DNA of 64,000 bases, from NCBI RefSeq assembly GCF_004564135.1, contig NZ_CP038255.1:3273501-3337500 (forward strand), read 5' to 3'. The notes under the pieces were generated by a model. It was given only the letters and a program-made list of their open reading frames with translations. It was not told the origin of the DNA and searched no databases. How positions within the stretch are numbered: the stretch's first letter is position 1; each line of letters begins with the position of its first letter. Shown one piece after another: positions 52,910-61,093 of this stretch. Source of the DNA: Terasakiella sp. SH-1. Lineage in GTDB: Bacteria; Pseudomonadota; Alphaproteobacteria; Rhodospirillales; Terasakiellaceae. The translations under genes were made by a program, and so were the position numbers.

Positions 52910-53530
52910 ATGTTTTTTAAAACTGATGAATCCCATCCCCTGCCCCATCATCCTTTCAAAGCCTGCATCGTCCCGCGCCCTATCGGGTGGGTCAGTACGG
53001 TCAGCGCAGAGGGAATCGGCAACGTCGCGCCCTTTAGCTTTTTTAATGGTGTGGCACAAAACCCACCTCAGCTAATGGTCGCAGTCAATGGTAAGACCCC
53101 TCATGCGGATACCAAGGATACGTTGCAAAATATTGAAAATACAAAAGAATTTGTCATTAATATTGCTAATTATGACTTGCGCAACGAAATGTTTCGCACC
53201 GCTGCCCCAGAACACCCTAACACTGATGAAGCCGATGTTGCTGATTTAGAGATGACCCCCTCCACCTTAATAAAACCAAAACGGATTAAAAACTCACCCA
53301 TCCATCTGGAATGTGTTTTAACCCAGTTTGTGCCTCTTTTATGTGACTCAGAGTCAGAACGAAACACGGCTATCTTCGGAAAAGTCGTTGGCATTCATAT
53401 TGATGACGACTGTTTGGTCGATGGCAAGGTTGATATTCGCAAGGTAAACCCCATCTCCAGACTGGGATATAAGGATTATGCCACGGTTGGTGACTTGTTC
53501 CAAATGAACGCAAAGTGGCGCAAAAGCTAA
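52910..53530 (+). CDS. Flavin reductase family (DIM6/NTAB) protein
   Basis: A 206-residue FMN-binding split-barrel protein. The N-terminal RPIGWVSTVSAEGIGNVAPFSFFNGV (family pattern, about 23-48) is the FMN-binding signature, and the C-terminus carries NPISRLGYKDYATVG. The family reduces flavins or acts as an oxygenase partner. No partner oxygenase is adjacent. The leader contains the second TA element, and a T run lies immediately before the start, so the ribosome site is weak. Confidence 0.9.
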   Translation: MFFKTDESHPLPHHPFKACIVPRPIGWVSTVSAEGIGNVAPFSFFNGVAQNPPQLMVAVNGKTPHADTKDTLQNIENTKEFVINIANYDLRNEMFRTAAPEHPNTDEADVADLEMTPSTLIKPKRIKNSPIHLECVLTQFVPLLCDSESERNTAIFGKVVGIHIDDDCLVDGKVDIRKVNPISRLGYKDYATVGDLFQMNAKWRKS

Positions 53531-53606
53531 AGTTCTTACTTGTTTTTCACGTTCATTTCGGCCAGTTTAATCAAAACAACGATTGCAGTAACAAAAGGTT
53601 AACCCC

Positions 53607-53975
53607 ATGTCCTACGATTCAAACAACATTTTCGCCAGAATTTTACGTGGTGAGATTCCGTGCGATAAAGTCTTTGAAAATGAACATGCACTGGCCTTTA
53701 AAGACATCGCCCCGCAAGCCCCTGTTCACCTGCTGGTCATTCCAAAAGGGGCTTATGTGGATTTTGATGATTTCACCCTCAATGCCACAGAAGCCGAGAT
53801 TGCCGGTTATATCCGTACCATTGGTGTGGTGGCACGTGAAGCCGGGGTGAAAGAAAGCGGTTATCGCATTCTCTCCAACCTTGGTGAAGAAGGTGGTCAG
53901 GAAGTCCCCCACCTTCATGTCCATATTTTCGGTGGCAAGCCTTTGGGCCGAATGATCAAACCGATCGATAAATAA
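53607..53975 (+). CDS. HIT-family protein (HinT-like)
   Basis: A 122-residue histidine triad nucleotide-binding protein, likely a purine nucleoside phosphoramidase. The N-terminal IFARILRGEIPCDKVFE is typical, and the HxHxHxx motif is PHLHVHIFGGKPLG at about 101-114. Length is normal for HinT. It probably has its own promoter. Two overlapping hairpins follow. Confidence 0.93.
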   Translation: MSYDSNNIFARILRGEIPCDKVFENEHALAFKDIAPQAPVHLLVIPKGAYVDFDDFTLNATEAEIAGYIRTIGVVAREAGVKESGYRILSNLGEEGGQEVPHLHVHIFGGKPLGRMIKPIDK

Positions 53976-54013
53976 GACTCTCTTTCTTTAATCAGGGAGT
54001 CTTCCCCTGATTA
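53974..54013 (+). promoter_or_regulatory. Two mutually exclusive hairpins between HIT and DMT genes
   Basis: AAGACTCTC can pair with GGGAGTCTT (53974-54003), and TAATCAGGG can pair with CCCTGATTA (53989-54013). Both use the same GGG, so only one can form. There is no T tract. It may be a switch, a weak terminator or chance. Confidence 0.35.
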
Positions 54014-54059
54014 TAAAGACCCATTGGGGGAAGGTCCGTTTTGTGAAAAGCAAAAAGCC

Positions 54060-54932
54060 ATGACCCCAATTTCCCGTGCCTTATTGATAATGGCCTTTGG
54101 TATCGCCTTCATGAGTTTCATGGATGCCATTATCAAGCATCTCAGCGACGAACTGAGCGCCGCGCAAATTTTATTCTTTCGCTCCTTTTTCGGCCTGTTA
54201 CCCTTATTGGTCCTGTTCTTCAGAAAAGGATCGCCCACGTCCATTCGTACCAAACGCCCCTTACTGCATGTATTGCGTGCCGCCTTGGGGGCCTTGATGT
54301 TTGTGTCCTTCACCATTGGCCTGCGTGAAATGTCACTGGCCAATGCCTTGGCCATTTGTTTTGCCGCGCCCTTTTTCATGGTTGGCTTCTCTCTCCTTCT
54401 CTTAAAAGAACCTATTGGTCCCCATCGGATCTTTGCCATGCTGGCCGGGTTTGGCGGTGTCTTGATTGTCCTGCAACCCGACACGGGTATTTTTGATGGC
54501 GGGGCGGGCTATATGCTGATTGTGGCCCTGTCCTATGCCCTGACACAAACATTGGCGCGCAAATATAAAGACAGTGAAAGCACCTTCTGCCTCACCTTTT
54601 GGGGGACAAGCGGGATGACCTTATGCGGGGCTGTCATGATGGTATTTTTCTGGCAAGAACTCACCCTCATGGCCTTGGTCTGGTGTGTTGCCATGGGGGT
54701 TTTCGGCACCTCAGCCCATTATCTCATGACCGAAGCCGCGCGCACCGCCTCACCTGTCGTGGTCAGCCCCATGGAATATACCGCCCTGATCTGGGCAGCC
54801 GTATTTGACTGGGTTGTCTGGCAAAGCGCACCTGAACATGCCACAATGATCGGCAGTCTGGTGATTGTCGCCAGTGGCATCTATATTGTCTGGCGTGAAC
54901 GTCTTCCCCATAAAGAAGTGGTATCCTTATGA
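54060..54932 (+). CDS. DMT-superfamily (EamA) transporter
   Basis: A 290-residue inner-membrane transporter with ten hydrophobic segments in two EamA repeats. It resembles the S-adenosylmethionine/riboflavin-type EamA group in pattern (ALLIMAFGIAFMSFMDAI at the start; RSFFGLLPLLVLFFRK). Substrate is unknown. ATG 54060 gives the canonical start; a TTG 36 nt upstream would add residues without homologous pattern. Its stop overlaps the start of the GNAT gene (ATGA), so the two are translationally coupled. Confidence 0.9.
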   Translation: MTPISRALLIMAFGIAFMSFMDAIIKHLSDELSAAQILFFRSFFGLLPLLVLFFRKGSPTSIRTKRPLLHVLRAALGALMFVSFTIGLREMSLANALAICFAAPFFMVGFSLLLLKEPIGPHRIFAMLAGFGGVLIVLQPDTGIFDGGAGYMLIVALSYALTQTLARKYKDSESTFCLTFWGTSGMTLCGAVMMVFFWQELTLMALVWCVAMGVFGTSAHYLMTEAARTASPVVVSPMEYTALIWAAVFDWVVWQSAPEHATMIGSLVIVASGIYIVWRERLPHKEVVSL

Positions 54933-55369
54933 TTATTCGTCCCATTGAAATTAATGATTATGGCCGCTGGTTTGACCTGTGGCAGGCTTATCTGTCTTTT
55001 TATGACGTGCAACTGGATGATGATGTCAGCGAAGGGGTATGGGAACGGCTGATGAATGAAGATGACAAAGACCTGTGGGGCCTTGTCGCCGAACAAGATG
55101 GTCAAGTCATCGGCTTTACCCACTATTTTTTCCATGGCACCACCTGGCATCCCACCAGCTATTGCTATCTGGAAGACTTGTTTGTGGATGAAAACGCCCG
55201 TGCCAATGGGGCCGGGCGGGCCTTAATCAATGGGGTGAAAGACGCAGCCCAAGATGAAGGGGCTGCAAAACTTTATTGGCATACCAATAAAAACAATGAA
55301 CGCGCACAAGCGCTCTATAATAAAGTCGCCAATCTCTGTGACTTTATTCGCTACGACATTCCTTTATAG
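54929..55369 (+). CDS. GNAT-family N-acetyltransferase
   Basis: A 146-residue acetyltransferase. The acetyl-CoA loop is ENARANGAGRALI (about 90-102), preceded by YLEDLFVDE and followed by AKLYWHTNKNNERAQALYNKV, which is typical of amine-type GNAT enzymes. The substrate is not predictable. Start overlaps the DMT stop by 4 bp. A REP-like repeat fills the gap to convergent pheA. Confidence 0.93.
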   Translation: MIIRPIEINDYGRWFDLWQAYLSFYDVQLDDDVSEGVWERLMNEDDKDLWGLVAEQDGQVIGFTHYFFHGTTWHPTSYCYLEDLFVDENARANGAGRALINGVKDAAQDEGAAKLYWHTNKNNERAQALYNKVANLCDFIRYDIPL

Positions 55370-55370
55370 C

Positions 55371-55446
55371 GTCATCCCCGACGTTGATCGGGGATCCAGA
55401 GAAGTACCAAAATCCGTGCTGGATTCTCAATCAAGTTGAGAATGAC
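55371..55446. repeat. REP-like palindromic repeat, copy 9
   Basis: GTCATCCCCGACGTTGATCGGGGAT in two arms, a 28-nt spacer, then GATTCTCAATC and AAGTTGAGAATGAC. The right palindrome carries paired changes relative to others (TCTCAA/TTGAGA instead of TCCCAA/TTGGGA), which keeps the hairpin. Confidence 0.85.
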
Positions 55447-55452
55447 AGTCGC

Positions 55453-56334
55453 TTACTCGTCTTCCAGCTTTTGCTGCAAACGATAAGGGTGTGGCGGATA
55501 CACCCCCAAAATGCGCATGTTGGAGGTAAAGAAATCCAGCTCTTCCAAAGCAAGGCGTAAATCGCGGTTTTCCGGGTGCCCTTCACAATCGGCATAAAAC
55601 TGTGCCGCAATGAACGTACCGTCCACAATATAGCTTTCCAGCTTGGTAATATTGATCCCGTTGGTGGCAAATCCCCCCAATGCCTTAAAGAGGGAGGCCG
55701 GAACGTTACGCACACGGAAAATGAATGATGTCACTGCCTTGCCTGCTTTCGGGTGCGGGACAACGGCTTCTTTGGACATCACCACAAAACGGGTGGTGTT
55801 ATGTTCCGCATCTTCAATATCAGCGGCCAGCGATGCCAGCCCATAAATTTCACCTGCCAGTTCAGAGGCAATCACCGCCTTGGTCGTATCGCCGGATTTG
55901 GCAATATCCTTGGCAGATCCGGCCGTATCCACTGCAACCACAGGCGTGATAGCATGTTCCTTTAAAAAATCACGACATTGGTTCAACGCATGCACATGGC
56001 TGTAAACTTCCGTCACATCTTCCAACTTGGTGCCCGGCAGCGCCAACAAATGGTGATTAATGCGTTGATAATGTTCCCCAATGATATGAAGACCCGATTC
56101 CGGTAAAAGATGGTGAATATCAGCCACACGACCTGCCACTGAATTTTCAATGGGGATCATCGCCAAAGCCGCCTTACCGTCACGCACCGCTGCAAAGGCA
56201 TCTTCAAACGTGCGACACGGCAATGTGTTCATTTCCGGGCGCGACATGCGGCAGGCCAGATCGGAATAGGCACCAAGTTCACCTTGGAAAGCAATGAGTT
56301 TGGCGGGGTCAACCGGACGGGACAATTCTGACAT
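55453..56334 (-). CDS. pheA: Prephenate dehydratase
   Basis: A 293-residue monofunctional prephenate dehydratase for phenylalanine synthesis. The dehydratase domain (about 12-190) has FQGELGAYSD, ALAMIPIENSVAGRVAD and the NTTRFVVMSKE catalytic Thr-Arg-Phe motif; the C-terminal ACT domain (about 205-285), which binds Phe, includes GGFATNGINITKLES. There is no chorismate mutase part. It follows kdsB by 22 nt on the same strand. Confidence 0.97.
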   Translation of the reverse strand: MSELSRPVDPAKLIAFQGELGAYSDLACRMSRPEMNTLPCRTFEDAFAAVRDGKAALAMIPIENSVAGRVADIHHLLPESGLHIIGEHYQRINHHLLALPGTKLEDVTEVYSHVHALNQCRDFLKEHAITPVVAVDTAGSAKDIAKSGDTTKAVIASELAGEIYGLASLAADIEDAEHNTTRFVVMSKEAVVPHPKAGKAVTSFIFRVRNVPASLFKALGGFATNGINITKLESYIVDGTFIAAQFYADCEGHPENRDLRLALEELDFFTSNMRILGVYPPHPYRLQQKLEDE

Positions 56335-56356
56335 TCTTCACTCTTATCTTTTCTTT

Positions 56357-57100
56357 TTATGGTTTCAGCGCAGCACGTGCACGTTCCAGATCAGCCGGAG
56401 TATCCACCCCTAACGGCACCGTGTCAACGAGGGCAACGTCAATACGCATGCCATTTTCAAGAGCACGTAGCTGTTCCAGCTTTTCACGTTTTTCCAATAC
56501 GCTGGGGGCCAAGCTGACAAAACGTTTTAAAGCCTCGCGCCGAAAAGCATAAAGACCGATATGATGATAAAGCGGCCCCTCCCCATAAGGGGCCGTTGCA
56601 CGGGTAAAATACAGGCCATGACCCACGTTGGCCCCTTCTTCAAAGCCCACAACCGCTTTCACCACATTGGGGTTTGTGCGTTCAGACTCTTCTGATATTT
56701 CAACAGCCAGTGTTGAAATATCCACCACTTCTTTACCCAAGGGTGCAAAAACCGTGCGCACTACATGGGGATCCAACGTCGGCAAATCGCCCTGAACATT
56801 GACCACCGCATCATAAGCCCCTTTGGGGTCAAAATTTTCAATGGCTTCAAACACCCGATCAGACCCGGACGGATGATCCGGCTTGGTCAAAATTGCATGG
56901 CCCCCTGCACTGGTGATCGCATCGGCAATTTCTTTTTCTGCACAGGCCACCACAACCGGACCGATCTCCGCTTCCATGGCACGGCGCCACACATGGACAA
57001 TCATTGGCTCCCCATGGATATCGGCCAACGGTTTACCAGGCAGACGTTCTGAGGCCATACGGGCCGGGATCACAACAACGGGATTTTTAGGCAAAGACAT
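56357..57100 (-). CDS. kdsB: 3-deoxy-manno-octulosonate cytidylyltransferase
   Basis: A 247-residue CMP-Kdo synthetase that activates Kdo for lipopolysaccharide core. The N-terminal [18 protein letters not shown] (about 12-29) is the nucleotide-binding motif; [13 protein letters not shown] (normally VQGDEPxI) and [14 protein letters not shown] are diagnostic. The Leu in place of the usual Glu in QGDLP is notable. It is in an operon with pheA, and divergent from hemW. Confidence 0.95.
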   Translation of the reverse strand: MSLPKNPVVVIPARMASERLPGKPLADIHGEPMIVHVWRRAMEAEIGPVVVACAEKEIADAITSAGGHAILTKPDHPSGSDRVFEAIENFDPKGAYDAVVNVQGDLPTLDPHVVRTVFAPLGKEVVDISTLAVEISEESERTNPNVVKAVVGFEEGANVGHGLYFTRATAPYGEGPLYHHIGLYAFRREALKRFVSLAPSVLEKREKLEQLRALENGMRIDVALVDTVPLGVDTPADLERARAALKP

Positions 57101-57220
57101 GGGCTTAATCTCAATTGATAAATTCTGTTGAAATCAGTTTTAGACCATTTCCCCCATAAGTCAAAGCGTTCGCCCATATTTAAAACTTCCTCCCAAGACA
57201 CAGGAAAGATATAAGAAGGC

Positions 57221-58357
57221 ATGTCTCATGCTTCTGCTTTTGGCCTTTATATTCACTGGCCCTTTTGTGTCTCAAAATGTCCCTACTGCGATTTTAACTC
57301 GCATGTGGCTTCCCACATTGACCAAACCCAATGGCAAAACGCTTATCTTTGCGAGCTTCAGCGTGTTTACGAAGAAAGCTCGGACCGTCAACTTAGCAGT
57401 ATTTTCTTTGGCGGTGGCACACCTTCCTTGATGCCAGCACAAACGGTTGAGACAATTTTACAAACCGCACAAAACCTGTGGGGCTTTCGCGATGGTATGG
57501 AAATCACACTGGAAGCCAATCCAACAACGGTCGAAACCGATACTTTCCCCAATTTTAAAGCCGCAGGTATCAACCGCCTGTCCATCGGCATCCAGTCCTT
57601 GCGCCCCGAAGTCCTCACATTCTTGGGCCGTGCCCATAGCCGGGAAGACGGTTTGCATGCTCTAAAACTGGCCCAACAGACCTTTGAACGCTATAGCTTT
57701 GATCTGATTTATGCGCGACCTGATCAAACATTGGATGACTGGAAAGATGAACTGACCCAAGCCCTCTCTCTAAGTGGAGGGCATCTTTCGCTCTATCAAC
57801 TGACTATTGAACCGGGCACCGCCTTTTATAAAAACAAGGTCCCTGCCATTGATGAAGAACGCGGCGCTGATCTTTATGACCTGACACAAGAGATTATGGA
57901 AAATGCCGGGCTTCCGGCTTATGAAATTTCCAATCACGCATACCCTGGTCAAGAAAGCCGCCACAATCTGATTTACTGGCAAGGCGATGATTATATCGGG
58001 ATCGGCCCCGGTGCGCACAGTCGCCTAAAAAACCAGGCCATCCATCAAATCTATAAGCCAGACTTATGGCTAGAAGCCGTCACCCAGAAAAAATCCGGTG
58101 AACAAAAGCGCAAACGGATCAGCACGGATGACAGGGCGATCGAACTCATTATGATGGGCCTTCGATTGAACCAAGGTATTGATAAGTCAAAATTTTGTAG
58201 CATAATTGGTGAAGATATCCACAGCTCAATTGATGAAGGTGGACTTAATATGCTAATGGATCATAAGCTTATTGAATGGAAGGAAAGTCACCTTCGCGCC
58301 ACTGAAGAGGGACGTAAATGCCTCAACGGTGTCATTGAGAAATTAATTAAGCTTTAG
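57221..58357 (+). CDS. hemW: HemW-type radical SAM heme chaperone
   Basis: A 378-residue radical SAM protein, formerly annotated as a coproporphyrinogen III oxidase-like enzyme. It starts with the 4Fe-4S motif CVSKCPYC (Cys16, 20, 23). The GGGTPS motif and YARPDQTLDDW follow, and the C-terminal HemN-type region is present. The lack of an extra N-terminal cysteine extension favours HemW over HemN. It overlaps the convergent CNB-REC gene by 11 bp. Confidence 0.93.
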   Translation: MSHASAFGLYIHWPFCVSKCPYCDFNSHVASHIDQTQWQNAYLCELQRVYEESSDRQLSSIFFGGGTPSLMPAQTVETILQTAQNLWGFRDGMEITLEANPTTVETDTFPNFKAAGINRLSIGIQSLRPEVLTFLGRAHSREDGLHALKLAQQTFERYSFDLIYARPDQTLDDWKDELTQALSLSGGHLSLYQLTIEPGTAFYKNKVPAIDEERGADLYDLTQEIMENAGLPAYEISNHAYPGQESRHNLIYWQGDDYIGIGPGAHSRLKNQAIHQIYKPDLWLEAVTQKKSGEQKRKRISTDDRAIELIMMGLRLNQGIDKSKFCSIIGEDIHSSIDEGGLNMLMDHKLIEWKESHLRATEEGRKCLNGVIEKLIKL

Positions 58358-59666
58358 GACCCAACTCATCCGTAAGCTGCCCCACCACACTGGTAAAGTC
58401 ATCCCATTGCGGGCCAGACATATCAGCCGTACCCGCCTGAAAATCATCAATCATGGACAAGATAACCTGACAGATCGACACATGACTCTCATTGCCTTTC
58501 TTCTCCAGTTTTGCCCCAAGCTCCCGTGTTATCTCAATCATCTTATCTAAAAAGAACGCCGGATTTTGATGTTCGTTGCGCAATGAAGAAACTTTCTTAC
58601 ATAACCAACCGACTTGCACCACATATCGTTCAATTTTCAGCATTTCAATACGGGCCATCGCCTCTTGATGGGCCAAAAGATAGTCTTTTTCATTTTGTTT
58701 GGGCAGTGCCTTGAAAGCCAACGGGTTTGGCACATCGACCAAAGGAATTTCCTCACTGCCTTGACGAATGCTACTGCGACGGTCCGGTCCCACATAATCC
58801 AGCGTCACAACAAAAGGTTTGCGTTTACGAATGCGGCGTTCCACCCGGTCCATAATATTGCCCAACGCAACCGGCTTCACCAACACATCATCCAGACCGG
58901 CTTCTGATAGAACCTCCAGAACCGACGGTTCCGGCTGGTCGATAATGGCAAAAATCATACAAAACGGGCTGACCGTTCCTTTGCCCTGGCGAATATCACG
59001 GATAACTTGGGCAACATTGGATGTGCCCAGATTATTATCCACAATAATCAAATCCAGCTCATTGCCCTGGATACGATTGCGAAAATCAATGAAATTTCCG
59101 GCCTCTTCAATCTCGCGAAAGCCCTGCATATGTAGGCCCCCCTTAATGCTTTGGCGAGATTGCGAATTGGCATCGGCCAATAAAAAACGAATACTGCTGA
59201 AATTCAGCTTATCACGATAATCTTCCTTAAACAGAACAGATGTATGGGCGACTTTATTGGTCTCAATCTGTCCCTTTTTGGCGGCTTTCGTTAGAAAAGA
59301 CGGTTCCGTCATATCTGCGATCATCTGATTTTGTTCACGCAGTCGTGCAATCAAGGTTCGCACCAGATTTTTGGTAAAAATATCTAATGCTTCTTGTTTT
59401 TGATTAAAGGTTGGCGGATCAACCACAATAACCGACACATCTTCCAAGGCGCGTACGCTGGCAGAACGGGGGAGAAAATCCACCATCGACATTTCACCGA
59501 AGATTTCCCCTGCCTTCAAGACCTGTAGAAGAATCTCCCCACCATCAGTGCGTTGTTTTATAACCTCAACAGAACCTTGCTTCAAAATATAGGCATATGT
59601 CGGCGGGTCCCCTTCCTTGAGAATATAATCGCCTTTTTTAAATTCTTTATTTCTATATTCCGCCAT
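58347..59666 (-). CDS. Cyclic nucleotide-binding / receiver-like signalling protein
   Basis: A 439-residue protein with three parts. Residues about 5-115 form a cyclic nucleotide-binding beta-roll (KKGDYILKEGDPPTYAYILK; the PBC is GEIFGEMSMVDFLPRSASVRA). Residues about 165-285 form a receiver-like domain with IIVDNN as the phosphoacceptor region and VKPV as the conserved Lys. The C-terminal 150 residues form a helical domain of unknown type preceded by YVGPDRRSS. There is no DNA-binding or GGDEF domain. It lies 14 nt after the LpoA-like gene, so it may couple a second messenger to cell wall control. Family name unknown to me. Confidence 0.85.
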   Translation of the reverse strand: MAEYRNKEFKKGDYILKEGDPPTYAYILKQGSVEVIKQRTDGGEILLQVLKAGEIFGEMSMVDFLPRSASVRALEDVSVIVVDPPTFNQKQEALDIFTKNLVRTLIARLREQNQMIADMTEPSFLTKAAKKGQIETNKVAHTSVLFKEDYRDKLNFSSIRFLLADANSQSRQSIKGGLHMQGFREIEEAGNFIDFRNRIQGNELDLIIVDNNLGTSNVAQVIRDIRQGKGTVSPFCMIFAIIDQPEPSVLEVLSEAGLDDVLVKPVALGNIMDRVERRIRKRKPFVVTLDYVGPDRRSSIRQGSEEIPLVDVPNPLAFKALPKQNEKDYLLAHQEAMARIEMLKIERYVVQVGWLCKKVSSLRNEHQNPAFFLDKMIEITRELGAKLEKKGNESHVSICQVILSMIDDFQAGTADMSGPQWDDFTSVVGQLTDELGPKA

Positions 59667-59680
59667 TATTATAAGTATTC

Positions 59681-61093
59681 CTAATTTGTAACTGGCGCAA
59701 AACTTTTCGGTGCCGGGGAAATTTCTCTAAAGCTTTTCTTCTGAACCTGCATAATCGCCAGCCCCCGTTCAGCCAGCCCCCAACTATGCAAACGGAAAAT
59801 ACCGTTACGCCCCAGATAACCTGCCGGATCTGTCAGGGTCGCCCGACTGTAATCGGCTTCCCCCTTATCATTAGCCAGCACCGCACTTAAGGCCACGGCA
59901 TCATAAGCCAAGGTCGCCAAACGATGCGGGGCTGAACTGTAAACGGATTGATATTGGCGCACAAAATCACCCCGGTTCTTCGCACTTGGGGCGGCAAACC
60001 ACCCCCCTAACAAAGCAGGTTCCGCACGAACCCATTTGGCTTCCCACAGACTGGTGCCTAACATACGCACTTTTTTCGGGTCTACATCATAATAGGGCAA
60101 ATTCGCTGCGATAGATTGCAGGGTCTTACCACCAGCAGCCACCAGCAAGGCATCAAAATCCACATCACCCACTGTTTGCAGCAGCTCCAAACGCTCCAGC
60201 GCTTTTTGTGATAGTGCGTCTTCCTTGCCTTCCAGCTCTTTCTTTTGTTCCAGTAAGTCCTGACGGCGAATATCATAATCCGCCATTTCCCGGATCATCG
60301 CTGGCAGGTCATCACTGCCTAAAAACTGTACGATTTTTGACAGTTCCACCCCGTTGGACTGAACAGCGGCTTCAAAAGCAGTGCGAATACGGATGCCATA
60401 TTCATCCGCAGGGGCCAGCAAGGCAAAGCGGGTTGAGCCTTGCAGCACGGCAAAATTGATAATGCGCTCAACCTCTTCTTCCGGGCGCACCCCCATCACA
60501 AAAACATTCTGACTGGCTGCGGTGGAATCATTGGTGAAGGCCAGCGCATTCACATTGGCGGCTTGCAGATAAGGCGCAATGGCTTGGGCTGATTTTGACA
60601 AAAGCGGCCCCACAATGATCGAAACCCCATCGGAAATCGCATATTGCGCAGCCTGAACCGCCCCTTCCGGTGTACTTTGCGTATCATACGGCAACAGCTC
60701 ATAATTCGGTCCGGCAAAATCAAACAGGGCAAGCTGGGCTGCATTCATAATTTCTTGACCCACCTTGGCCGCACGCCCAGATAAAGGCACCAACAAACCA
60801 ACACGGGCAGCACGCACGCCGCCGCGCACATCATATTGGGTCATCCATTCCTGAGACTTGGCTTGCGCATCGGCTTGCTGCACGGTTGGCTGGCTTGGGT
60901 CCCAGGGCTGAATCTCTTTTCCTTGTCGTGGGGCCGCTGTTGGGTCATAACTACCCGGTGCAGGGCCACGGGCCTGAGGTGTCGTTCCCGGAACTTCCCA
61001 CCATTTGGGTATTTCAACGGTTTGACAAGCGCTTAATACCAAAGTGATGGCGAGCAGCAATGGCAAAAGATAAACACGCGGATTTAGAAACAT
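59681..61093 (-). CDS. LpoA-like penicillin-binding protein activator lipoprotein
   Basis: A 470-residue lipoprotein. The signal peptide ends with lipobox LSAC (Cys23). The rest is a type I periplasmic-binding fold (about 95-440), with GLLVPLSGRAAKVGQEIMNAA near 99-119 in family terms and a later GWFAAP. In E. coli LpoA activates PBP1A; PBP1A-family protein is encoded at 7291. Its first 34 bp overlap the divergent rsmI gene, as lpoA and rsmI are divergent neighbours in E. coli as well. GGGGA is near the start. The CNB-REC gene follows. Confidence 0.9.
   Translation of the reverse strand: MFLNPRVYLLPLLLAITLVLSACQTVEIPKWWEVPGTTPQARGPAPGSYDPTAAPRQGKEIQPWDPSQPTVQQADAQAKSQEWMTQYDVRGGVRAARVGLLVPLSGRAAKVGQEIMNAAQLALFDFAGPNYELLPYDTQSTPEGAVQAAQYAISDGVSIIVGPLLSKSAQAIAPYLQAANVNALAFTNDSTAASQNVFVMGVRPEEEVERIINFAVLQGSTRFALLAPADEYGIRIRTAFEAAVQSNGVELSKIVQFLGSDDLPAMIREMADYDIRRQDLLEQKKELEGKEDALSQKALERLELLQTVGDVDFDALLVAAGGKTLQSIAANLPYYDVDPKKVRMLGTSLWEAKWVRAEPALLGGWFAAPSAKNRGDFVRQYQSVYSSAPHRLATLAYDAVALSAVLANDKGEADYSRATLTDPAGYLGRNGIFRLHSWGLAERGLAIMQVQKKSFREISPAPKSFAPVTN

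Noticed and set aside
7211-55446. CRISPR array
   Set aside because: The repeats are dispersed over 48 kb, differ from one another and lack regular spacers.
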